From positions 128,854,165 to 128,918,164 of the forward strand of contig OY992881.1 of assembly GCA_963921405.1 (NCBI GenBank): a DNA stretch of 64,000 bases, given 5' to 3'. Source of the stretch: Cepaea hortensis. Its lineage: Eukaryota; Mollusca; Gastropoda; Stylommatophora; Helicidae. The first letter of the stretch is position 1, and every line of letters begins with the position of its first letter. A model generated the notes under the pieces. The model was given only the letters and a program-made list of their open reading frames with translations, did not search any database and was not told the DNA's origin. Made by a program: the position numbers and the translations under genes. Shown one piece after another: positions 55,327 to 64,000 of the stretch.

Positions 55327-55786
55327 TGTCCTTGAATGACAGTACAACCTTGCACTGGACGACCTGAGACACCAGCCGTCAACAGACGGGTGAAGGACGG
55401 GACAATATCCAGAAGATGAGACATCCTACTCGTCACGACAATTACGGACAACACGAGGTCAAGCACCACGTGACAACCGACCAAGAGTAGAAACGGACAG
55501 ACCGGACTAGACTGTGGTTGAGAGAGGACGTGGTTGCATATTTGAGAGAGCGCGTATTGAATACCTGAGAGAGCTTGCTAATGCTAAGAGAGTGTGGCAT
55601 TGGATAGCCTGTGTGCGAGATAACTAGCGTAGCGAGAGCGCATGAGTGTTTTGCTATATATTGCGTGATATTATTGTTATAAAATGTTCGAACAGAACTT
55701 GTCATGATATATTCACGTTAATAAATGTTTGGACATGTATTAAATTCTGTCACAGCCAGGACTGATAATAAATTGAAACTCTGACA
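55327..55786 (+). repeat. Probable LTR of a third Gypsy element (Gypsy-C)
   Basis: The end CTCTGACA at 55786 lies seven bases before a primer site. AATAAA occurs at 55719. The start at TGTCCTTGAATGACAG is a guess and overlaps the SINE target site. Confidence 0.45.
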
Positions 55787-55793
55787 AAAAATA

Positions 55794-55810
55794 TAGGGGC
55801 TCGTCCGGGA
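55794..55810 (+). promoter_or_regulatory. Gypsy-C primer binding site, tRNA-Pro type
   Basis: TAGGGGCTCGTCCGGGA differs from the standard tRNA-Pro primer site at one base only. Confidence 0.7.
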
Positions 55811-55851
55811 CGACATGGGGACATTATTCAGGCCATTTCGAATGACGAAAA

Positions 55852-56456
55852 ATGTTAAAGAGTGTAAACGCTGTACAGCGCTATACATCAAGTTCAGACA
55901 GCGAGTGTGAAAGTGAGAGTGAACACCAGGAAGTAAATGCACTAGAAGTAATTGATGTATTTAACCTTGATGAATGTGAAACATGTAACAAATTTCATGA
56001 AGATAGCGTGTTAGAATGTGGCCATACAATACCATGCTCATATGAAAATGTAAATTCTGTAGTCTCCTCAAAAGGGAAACTTGAGTTTCACAACGTAAAC
56101 AATAAACCCTTCAGAATCTTCCGTGATTCCGGTTCCACTCTTATTGGATTAAGTAAAGCTTTTGTAAACAAAGCAGATTACACAGGAAAATTTGTGACTT
56201 GCCGTACATTTGCGGGTAACATCGAGAAATACCCATTAGCTATTGCACACATTCATACACCTTTTGTAACAGGAAGATTCAGTTGTGCAGTTTTAGACAA
56301 CCATTGCACTGAATTGATAATAGGGTACCTACCAGAGGTTAAGAATTGTTCTAATAGAGAAATTAAAGCCTGGGAGCAAACCTACCCGAAGGCTGATGAT
56401 GTTACTAAATTTACAAAGGGGAATCATGCTATACCTATGTCCTTTACATGTCATAT

Positions 56457-56460
<4 letters not shown>
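55852..56460 (+). pseudogene. Gypsy-C protease fragment
   Basis: About 200 codons are close to the Gypsy-B region at 42200-42720: CETCNKFHEDSVLECGHTIP, FRDSGSTLIGLSKAFVNKAD (DSG active site), CRTFAGNIEKYPLA, and ELIIGYLPEVKN. Gag is almost entirely missing: the primer site is only 40 bases upstream. Integrase and RT are gone as well; the frame ends in a CT repeat. This is therefore an internally deleted relative of Gypsy-B. Confidence 0.85.

Positions 56461-56524
<64 letters not shown>
56461..56524. repeat. (CT)n microsatellite at the junction of two broken elements
   Basis: A pure CT run joins the Gypsy-C fragment on the left to the truncated LINE on the right. Confidence 0.95.
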
Positions 56525-56528
<4 letters not shown>

Positions 56529-56544
56529 CCCTATGACTCTGACA

Positions 56545-59150
56545 TAAACTTTGAAGAGCAATTGATAGTCGTCTTTTAATTTCTTTGAGTGTGCCACCGT
56601 TGTTGGTAATCAACGACCCAAGATATTAAAAATTTTCCACCACCTCCAATTTTTCCTCATTAACATATATTTCTTTCTCCATAGTGGTTTTATCTGTAAG
56701 CGTTATCTTTGTTTTTGCTATTATAAGATATAAGTTGTGATTTTCACTATTCAATTGGGTTGAGGCTATTAGGTTTTCTGTACCAGTCTGTGTTGTGGAT
56801 AAAAATACTGTATCATCAGCAAACCGAATCTCTGGTATGTCATGACCACTGATATTTAGGGCATCATATAGCTCCCTGTTGATATTATCTCTTACATTTC
56901 TCATTATATTTTCGGCGTACAGGTTAACAAATAGAGGGATAGCACACATCCCTGACGGACTCCTTGCTTGATGTCAAACCAGTCTGATGTCTCGCCATCT
57001 ATTCTAACCACAGCTTGTTGGTCTAGATAGAGCATTCTTTTGAGTTGTATTACATGTGTTGGAAAGCCCATATTCCTCATGATTTCCCAAAGTTTCTGAT
57101 GTTGTACACAGTCAAATGTTATTGAGTAATCCACAAAACATGAGAATAGGTTTACATTAAATTCTCTGCACTTCTCTATTATTAAACTCATATTGAGAAT
57201 GCGATCTCTTGTTCCGCTTCCTTGTCTAAATCCAGCTTGAACCACGTTAATTTCTTCTTCCATTTTCTTACGAAGTCTTCCCATTATGATTTTTAGTAGA
57301 ATTTTCTTGCATGACTGGTCAGGGCAACAGTTCTATAGTTGGGGGCATAATTTCATGTTGCCCTTTTTGGTATTGGAATGAAGATAGTTCTCTTCCAATC
57401 TGTTGGCCATATACCATATTTCCATATCTTTTTACATAATGCGAGATAGATTTGTATGCTTTCTTTTCCTATCGCTTTAATTAGCTCAGCTGGTATCTCA
57501 TCACATCCAGGTGATTTACCATTCTTCAGGTTCTTTATTGATCATGCAATTTCATCTAATGAGGGTTCAGATTCTGTCTCTGCTGTCGTTGGCTCATGTA
57601 TCTCATTCATATCCTCATTGTCACTCATATCATACATTCCACTGCAGTACTCCTGCCATCTTTCCAGAATTTGTCTAGATTCTGTTAAAGTATTTCCCAT
57701 CTTGTCACAGATAACATTCAGTTGAGGTTGAACATTTCTTGTCAATAACTTAATTTCTTTGAACATTTCGTAATCTCTTCCAGTCTTATGATATCGCCCT
57801 ATTCTGGTACATCAATCTTGTATAGATTGATTTTTGTCCTTTCTTGTGTTCTGTCTTATTTCTCGAGTTAAAGATTTATACTTCATCCTGCTGTTATCGG
57901 ATTCACCTCCTTTCTGTTTCAGTTCCCTTCATTGTTGTATTAATTCTAACGTGTCTGATGTAATCCATGGCTTAAGTTGCTTTTTCCTGGTCGGAATTAA
58001 ATCTTTGGCTGCAGTTATCAAGATATCTCTTGCTTGTACTGCCAGTTCATCAGGTGTCATTTTCTCTTGTACAGACATCAAGGCCCCAAAACGATTCCTA
58101 ACTTCTACGGTGTATGCATCTGGTATTTTTGTGAGATCAAAACGAAGTAGCCTTGGTCCTCGGGTAAGCTTTTTGAGTTTTAATTTCACATCTGCTTCTA
58201 ATAACTGATGATCTGTATTACAGTCTGCACTTCTTAGGGTTGTTGCAGATGTTATGCTTGATCTCCATCTTCTTTGTATTAAAATATAATCTATCTGATT
58301 TTTGGTAATACTGGCCGGGTACTTCCACGTAAAGAGTCTTCTTGGGTGTTGTTTAAAAAGTGTGTTGGCTACATTAACTCATTTTCTGTGCAACATTCAA
58401 TTAATTTGTCACCTGCATCATTTCATTTTCCCAATCCAAATTTTCCTAAAACGTGTCTCTCATTTTCAGCTCTTCCTGTACCCACTTTTGCATTAAAATC
58501 TCCAGTATTATTGCTATATCATTATGACCAATCTTATTTAATGTGTCTTGCAGTGTGTTATAAAAATCTTTAATTTCATCCTCCTCTGCTGTTGAAGTAG
58601 GTGCATATATCCGTACGAATGTTGTGTTTGTGGGCGGCCTTTAAGTCTATCACTAACTGGGTTATATCCCAGTAAAGCTTTTGCAGTTGTTTTATCTAAA
58701 CAAAATGCCACTCCACTCTGGCCTCCGATGTCTCTACCAGAATAAATGAAAAGACTTCCATTTTCAGTTGTAAAATGTCCCTTGCCTTTCCAGCGATGTT
58801 CACTGATTCCTAAAATTTGAATATTTAACCTCTCAATCTCATCACATACTACTTTAAGCTTCCCCTCATACAGACTTCTCACATTCCATGTTCATATTCT
58901 CACTGTTTCTCTTAGTCTGACACAGGGGATTTCCTTGGTAACACAGTCAGGATTAACTCCGTCATCACGATTACTAGTTCTGGTCCCTGTGTCACACTCT
59001 TCCCCAGTGTTATCTGATCTGCCTGGCCTGGGGGTCTCGCCACCAGATCTCTTTCTTTTTATGTTTTCTGTCATAGTTGTTATGGTTTCTTGGCAAGTTT
59101 TGCAGAAGGTAGTTTGCCATTGCTTTCCTTTTGGGCAGTGACTGTATTAG
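56545..59150 (-). pseudogene. Endonuclease-RT LINE (RTE-like), nearly complete but broken
   Basis: Reading leftward from about 59074: a polar start (MTENIKRKRSGGETPRPGRS), a stop, then the APE-type endonuclease (NVRSLYEGKLKVVCDEIERL region, LGISEHRWKGKGHF, IYSGRDIGGQSGVAF), a middle region (KKQLKPWITSDTLELIQQ), and the RT with VQAGFRQGSGTRDRILNMSL, CFVDYSITFDCVQHQKLWEI, DIKQGVRQGCVLS and IRFADDTVFLS. It ends after NFKYLGSLITNN-like sequence at the CT repeat, so the C-terminus is lost. Frameshifts at several points make it inactive. It resembles the proteins often named craniofacial development protein 2-like in animal genomes. Confidence 0.85.
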
Positions 59151-59181
59151 TCGGTGGCTATAGCCCAGAGCCCCCGATGGC

Positions 59182-59285
59182 CAGAGCTATGGTGGGACAT
59201 TGACATATGGAAGCAGTAGATTACTTCAGAGCAATGATGGGACATGGACAAATGAAACAATAGATAACTTCAGAGCCATGGAAAA
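59182..59285. repeat. Detached units of the second 45-bp minisatellite
   Basis: Two decayed units (GACATATGGAAGCAGTAGAT, AACAATAGATAACTTCAGAG) lie 4.5 kb from the main array, on the other side of the LINE and Gypsy fragments. Confidence 0.75.
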
Positions 59286-59593
59286 ATCACTACTACTTGT
59301 CTTCTAATGTTAAATAACACATTTCTAAATGGCGGTCACCTATTTTATCCGGGTTTGATGTTTGTAATGTTAACATAGCTGATGGCGATGGCACGCGCCG
59401 GAAGTACTTCGATTACCGGTCTTTTTATCGCGACTTTCAATCGGTAATGTTCTTTGATTGATCCGCGCTTGTGAACAATTGATGGTTGTTGACATTTGGA
59501 AACGTCACCTGCAGTCAGTGTAAACGTGGATGAGAATAGTAAGTGGGTCAAAATGCGGGGACATTTGCGAACTTTTCAGTACAACAGTTACCA

Positions 59594-59840
59594 CATCTAT
59601 ATAAATTCATTCATTCATTCATTCATTCATTCATTCATTCATTCATCCAGTAGCTTGTCCTTTGCAGAACCTCGCTTCCATAACAACCTTTCGGAAAACT
59701 TCCCGTTCATAAGCAAGATGTCCCGCCCCCGATACACCCATCTGGAGATCATCTGCCGCATCCTGAACCCATTTTCTTTTTGGCCTTCCTCTTCCTCACT
59801 TCCCGGGCATATACCCTTCCATTATTGTTCTCTCAAAACT
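59594..59840 (-). pseudogene. LINE C-terminal fragment with (ATGA)n tail
   Basis: Minus translation gives KRKWVQDAADDLQMGVSGAG, REVFRKVVMEARFCKGQAT and a stop, followed by about 12 ATGA units (59606-59645 on the + strand as ATTC). The end is shared with 54728-54800. Confidence 0.7.
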
Positions 59841-60457
59841 TACATGACGTTTAAAGTCACCAAAATATGTCAATTTGCTATATAAATAGCAACATTTATA
59901 TTACAGATAAACGGAGTAGACATAAAACTATACAAGTTATGCCCAGATGTTCCTTCTGTTTCTTCGTTCCTCTGTCGAGGGAAGTGCGTCACGCCAAGTT
60001 ATGTATGTCAAAGGTCAGTGTGTCCGACTTGGGATTACGTGTGTTTTAGGGTTGCTTCATCTACACAGGTCACGGCCTTGATCTTCCTGTGGGTATATTT
60101 TCTTTCCTAACAATGTTGCCAGGGCGGCAGCCTAAAGGCCTGCTCCTTGCAGTTTCCAACTGCCGTGGGATTTTTAATGTGGACAGATTGCACACGGAGG
60201 CTCCTGTTTTTCGCCCTTATCCGAGAGGGCTGTCTGATGCCACTACCCAAGAGATCAAGGGAACATGTAGTATGTCCACATTGAAAGGTTGGGTTGAAGA
60301 GGATATCGGGAACATAAAATACCGGAAACCACTGGGGTCTGGAAATGTTACTGTTATATTATGATTTTCTGGGAGAGTAGGCATGCTGGTGTGGGGGAGG
60401 GGGTGGGGATGTAGATAAATAACACATTCTTAAACAAGCTAAGTGAAACATTCGTGA

Positions 60458-60461
<4 letters not shown>
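59841..60461. other. No gene seen in intron 6
   Basis: A 91-codon frame at 60089-60364 and the GTTTTTCGCCCTTATCCGAG stretch, which faintly resembles 8267-8300, may be part of a decayed repeat. Nothing firm. Confidence 0.4.
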
Positions 60462-60555
<94 letters not shown>

Positions 60556-60556
60556 G
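60462..60556. repeat. (ATC)n microsatellite
   Basis: A pure tract, flanked on both sides by GAAACA-GTGATTCATCAT-like sequence (60447 and 60577), so it may mark a small duplication. Confidence 0.95.
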
Positions 60557-61028
60557 TGATTAAACAAGCTAAATGAAACAGGAGTGATTCATCATTCTTC
60601 GCCATCTTACAAGATCATCAGAGTGAGTCTTAGATCAGGTCTATGTTCTTGTCTAAGTGACACCACGTGGCCAAACAATGCTTTTGTCTTTGTCTGTCCC
60701 TTTCCCATGAAGTTTGCCAGTTGTCACTTAGTTTTCAAATTTATTCTTCCTGGTCGCACACCAGAAGAACGATGGTTACTGTCTACTTCTAATATCTCAA
60801 ATACATTTACTTTTTTATATTTCTGTCTGCAAAGACTGTCTTATTCGTGTTTCTTTCCGTCTATGGAATTCTTTGCATGTCCCCAGTAACCACATGTTCA
60901 CTGCCATTAGACATTTCTCAGTCAATAATTGACAATAGGCAGTATTTTGTATCAGACTTTAAACTGCTTGTTTCGAGAAATTACATGTTTCTAATTTTGA
61001 CTGTTTTTATGTTTTGTTCTGCAAACAG
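60557..61028. other. No gene seen; end of intron 6
   Basis: Unassigned. It ends in the polypyrimidine-rich acceptor of exon 7. Confidence 0.5.
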
Positions 61029-61097
61029 ATGCACGGCGTTGGTGATGCTTTGTTCGCGTTACAAACACACAACATGACCTTGGAGCAATTTGGCCAG
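61029..61097 (+). CDS. Chemoreceptor-like 7TM gene, exon 7
   Basis: The acceptor TTCTGCAAACAG|ATG and donor GGCCAG|GTATGT give 23 codons, phase 0 at both ends: MHGVGDALFALQTHNMTLEQ, then FGQ. Short phase-0 exons between TM6 and TM7 are usual in gustatory-receptor-like genes. The Met is internal, not a start. Only its position, phases and amphipathic character support the call. Confidence 0.65.
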
Positions 61098-61147
61098 GTA
61101 TGTTTGGCGTGTGCGACTAAAGTAGAGACAGTTTAGATAATATTATA

Positions 61148-62498
61148 AGGGTCGTTCATTTGAAAACCGTTCCAATGGCTTTATTACAAAAGCATGAAAG
61201 AAAAACATTAACAGGTGTGGTAGAATTAAACAAAGCATTCATTTTGAATGAATTATGCACCATGGGTTGGTCAGAAGAAGTCGCCGTAGGCATTCAGACA
61301 AGCACCCTATTGCTTAGGTAGGCGGCGAATGCCGTCCGCAAAAAGGGATTGTGGTTGCTCACTGAAACCAAGTGTTTACCGCGCTCATTACGTCTGCATC
61401 TGTGTGAAATCGTTGCCCCTTGAGAGCATTTTTTAGAGGTCCAAACAAATGAAAATCACATGGTGACAAATCAGGACTATAGGCTGGATGTTGCAGAATT
61501 TTCCACTTCTTCCAAGCTAATGCTTCCTGCACAATCTATGCAACATGCGGACGAGCATTATCGTGCAACAAAATCACACCGCGAGAAATTATGCCTTGTC
61601 GTTTATTCTTGATGGCTTTTTACAGCTTGTCTAGTGTTTCCAAGTAGTGGGTAGAGTTGATGTTGACACCAAGTTCTTTAAAGTCGGCCAACAATAGCCC
61701 TTCATGGTAAAAAAATGCGCTCAGCATAACCTTACCAGCGGACACCTGTAACTTGAAATTTTTGGCTTTTGGTGATCCAGCATGATTCCATTGCATGCTC
61801 TCTCTCTCTTTTGCTGCTCGGCTCAAAGTGGTGACACCATGATTCATCGCCTACCACTATGCGGAAGAGAAATGCATCACCTTCCTCTCTGTAACGCTGC
61901 GAGTGGTTCAAATACCATCCCATGCGTTCCTCTTTTTGGTGGTCGGTCAACATCCGTGGTACCCACTGTGAAACACCTTCCGGTATTGCAGTTTCTTACG
62001 AGCGACCTTTTGAATTGTCCCAAATGGCACATGAAATTCTTTTGCTAGTGAACGTTTGCTTCGACAACGCTTCATCTGTACTGCTGCATCAATATTGGCG
62101 ATGGTTTTATCTGTTGCAACATTATGCGCTGGACCCGGCCGTCTAAGATTTGTCGTGAACTGATGTCCTTTCCGAAACATTCGTGTCCAGTCTGTCACTG
62201 TTGTCTTCGACACACATTTGTTACCGTACGCTGCCTACATTCTTCAATGAATGTCCACTGGTCGACATTCTTCATATGAAAGAAACCGAATCACCGCTCT
62301 TTGAGCTTATTTGGGCGGATTTTGGATCAACCCGCCAATTTTCTCAACGGTCAGAAACAGAACCTATGCATCATGGGACGATAAGCACATGCTCTTTTAT
62401 TCCTTTGTCAGTACTTATCACATGACTATGACATGATCATGTTCAACGTACGCAATCACGCGCGGTGCGGCACGAACAGATTTCGAATGAACGCTCCT
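61148..62498 (-). mobile_element. Mariner element with decayed transposase
   Basis: Ends AGGGTCGTTCATTTGAAA (61148) and TTTCGAATGAACGCTCCT (62498) are imperfect inverted repeats near TA dinucleotides. The 1.35-kb minus-strand gene shows mariner landmarks across several frames: KTTVTDWTRMFRKGHQF, RSLAKEFHVPFGTIQKV, MLTDHQKEERMGWYLNHSQR, VVGDESWCHHFEP (first Asp), LLHDNARPHVA (second Asp) and YSPDLSPCDFHLF (third Asp, D,D34D pattern). At least three frameshifts and several stops make it inactive. It sits in intron 7. Confidence 0.88.
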
Positions 62499-62697
62499 AA
62501 TACAATACAATAGATAACGCACAAAAAGAGCATTTAATAAAAACAACTGTAGCTCTTATGCCTGTTACAGTGATGGTCTAGGATTCGACTCCTTATGAAG
62601 TAGGAGTGGTATCTCAGATTTTGGTTTGTTAAATATACATATTATGGGTGATACTGTGGTATATTAAGCAATGCGGTTAATTATTTTACACAAACAG
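62499..62697. other. Intron 7 right part
   Basis: Short AT-rich stretch with a B-box-like AGGATTCGACTCC near 62582, ending in TTTTACACAAACAG. Confidence 0.4.
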
Positions 62698-62763
62698 GTA
62701 GAAGAGGCAAAACTAAACAAGACTGTGTCCACAGACAGAGGTAGAGGAGAAACAGCTAAATAA
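62698..62763 (+). CDS. Possible exon 8 of the chemoreceptor-like gene
   Basis: After TTACACAAACAG the phase-0 frame reads VEEAKLNKTVSTDRGRGETA and ends at TAA near 62763. The position after EQFGQ fits the QxxxFLNRT-like stretch before TM7 in this family, but no consensus donor is seen, and the frame stops soon. The true exon may end near 62724, with TM7 outside the window. Uncertain. Confidence 0.3.
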   Translation, partial: VEEAKLNKTVSTDRGRGETAK

Positions 62764-63295
62764 ATGTTTGCTGTGTGAGTTGTTGTCACTGACGATGGTT
62801 GGTTTTCACCCTGGTTGCCAAGTAAACGACTCACTCGTGAGCTCTACAAGCGGCGAGTGCAAGCCTCGGGTGCTGACTGTCTCGCACCCAATTCCATGGG
62901 AATTACTGTGATTCTCTTGCAGCGTCGCAGCAAGTCCAGTTTGTAGTCCTCGATAGGCTTCACTATCGAAGAGACATTGAGCGCTTCTCCTGTCATTAGC
63001 CAGACCAGTGTCTGCCCTAGATAAAACATTTAGGGTATATCTGCGCCAAGCGGGAGAAGGGAAAAGGCTAAACATGTTTATTAGACATCTGCACACACAG
63101 GCGTAGAGGAGGAAAGAGCAAAGAGGATCTTATAAGATTCCCACACACATGATTAAAAGAGGAAGCGATATAGAAAACCACAATGTATATCTATACTCTA
63201 AAGTAGAAGTGGACGAAATAAATAAGGCCACGAAGTATCTCTGCACTCAAATATAGTCGATAAAAAGAGTTTAAAACTCAAAAGATAGACTCAAT
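62764..63295. other. No gene seen; scattered exon-8-like motifs
   Basis: Pieces such as GAAAAGGCTAAACATG (63061) and CAGGCGTAGAGGAGGAAAGA (63099) resemble the start of the candidate exon 8 and the array downstream. Confidence 0.4.
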
Positions 63296-63463
63296 TGCCC
63301 TGCTGAAAGCGCCGCACGAAGCACAACTCAGTAGCTCCAGCGACGACTCCCCAGGAGTCCTCGAGAGAGTTGCGCTGGTTAACCTAACGACGAAGCCCGG
63401 TATCGAACCAACAATATTCGGAATGGAAGGTAGACGGCGTAATCACTTGGCCACGGAGGCTTC
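63296..63463 (-). mobile_element. tRNA-derived SINE (family S1), diverged
   Basis: Minus strand GGAAGCCTCCGTGGCCAAGT head and B-box GGTTCGATACCGG; the body ends early. It is the most changed S1 copy here. Confidence 0.7.
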
Positions 63464-63470
63464 CAAGTAA

Positions 63471-63900
63471 AGAAGAGGAAAGGCTAAACAAGGCTACAGG
63501 GTGACTTCTTCACTTCCAGGACAGAAGAGGAAATGCTGAACAAGACTACACGGTGACTTCTCCACTTCCAGGACAGAAGTAAAGAAGTACACAGGCTAAA
63601 CAAGACTACACGGTGACTTCTTCACTTCCAGCACAGAAGAGGAAAGACTAAATAAGACTACACGGTGACTTCTTCACTTCCAGGACAGAAGAGGAAAGAC
63701 TAAACAAGACTACACGGTGACTTCTTCACTTCCAGGACAGAAGAGGAAAGGGTAAATAAGGCCACACAGTGACTTCTTCACTTCCAGAACAGAAGAGGAA
63801 AGGGTAAATAAGGCTACAATGTGACTTCTTCACTTCCAGGATAGAAGAAGAAAGGCAGAACAAGGCTACAAGATGACATCTTGACTTCAAGGACACGAGA
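63471..63900 (+). repeat. 52-bp tandem array, eight units, exon-8-like
   Basis: The start points GTGACTTCTT fall at 63501, 63553, 63613, 63665, 63717, 63769 and 63821, so the period is 52 bp with one 60-bp unit. Each unit contains CTTCTTCACTTCCAG, which looks like a splice acceptor, then GACAGAAGAGGAAAGACTAA, close to the candidate exon 8 start (GTAGAAGAGGCAAAACTAAA). Confidence 0.85.
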
Positions 63901-63934
63901 GGAGAGTCGATCCAGCGTCGAAATACACTTGTTC

Positions 63935-64000
63935 TTTCAGCGCTGAGCTGCCTTCATGTGGAAGCATCAGGTTCGAGTCCCGGCGTGACCAAACTACGCT
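63935..64000 (+). other. tRNA-like B-box at the window edge
   Basis: GGTTCGAGTCCCGGCGTGAC at 63970-63989 is a good B-box. It may be the head of a SINE or a tRNA-related sequence that continues beyond the window. Confidence 0.4.

Overview
This is an AT-rich, repeat-dense eukaryotic window, almost certainly from an animal and probably from a mollusc. A decayed 5' end of an 18S rRNA gene (9795-9964) keeps a block that I associate with gastropod and other molluscan 18S. The host gene has GT-AG introns, and the transposons (Gypsy, jockey/I-like and RTE-like LINEs, mariner, pogo, hAT, tRNA-derived SINEs) fit an invertebrate. The species is inferred, not shown.

Only one host gene is visible. It lies on the + strand with exons at 13492-13638, 14654-15207, 18223-18388, 20750-21070, 23755-23879, 52497-52647 and 61029-61097, and a possible eighth exon at 62698. 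The reading frame and intron phases (0,2,0,0,2,0,0) join without error into about 511 residues with six hydrophobic segments. The pattern resembles gustatory-receptor-like (7tm_7) chemoreceptors; the last membrane segment should lie beyond the window. Intron 5 is 28.6 kb long because it has been filled by transposons.

Left part (1-13.4 kb): a 3' fragment of an I/jockey-like LINE, about 111 copies of a 45-bp minisatellite (797-5788), small LINE and SINE remnants, a 200-N assembly gap (8801-9000), the 18S fragment, and a 32-bp tandem array that ends just before exon 1. Introns 1-4 hold microsatellites, SINEs, a LINE piece and a complete non-autonomous hAT element (19697-20151).

Intron 5 is a nested structure. 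The oldest layer is a minus-strand IS630/Tc1-like DDE transposase gene (here called T) whose pieces are scattered from about 51487 down to 26232. Gypsy-B (37516-51304, + strand, TSD ACATC) and Gypsy-A (27692-36989, - strand, TSD CTAGG) are both inserted within its codons. Gypsy-B in turn carries a LINE in its gag zinc knuckle (40538-42141, 9-bp TSD) and a second, I/jockey-like LINE in its 3' region (about 47770-50455). Both Gypsy elements have the unusual order gag-PR-IN-RT-RH, with integrase before reverse transcriptase, and each has a single in-frame stop codon at the IN/RT boundary, only a few codons apart after alignment.

The right part (52.5-64 kb) holds exon 6 with a duplicated donor region, a pogo-like transposon, a second 45-bp minisatellite, a SINE with a 13-bp TSD, a third Gypsy fragment, a nearly full-length but broken endonuclease-RT LINE, exon 7, a mariner element, and a 52-bp tandem array that resembles the candidate eighth exon.
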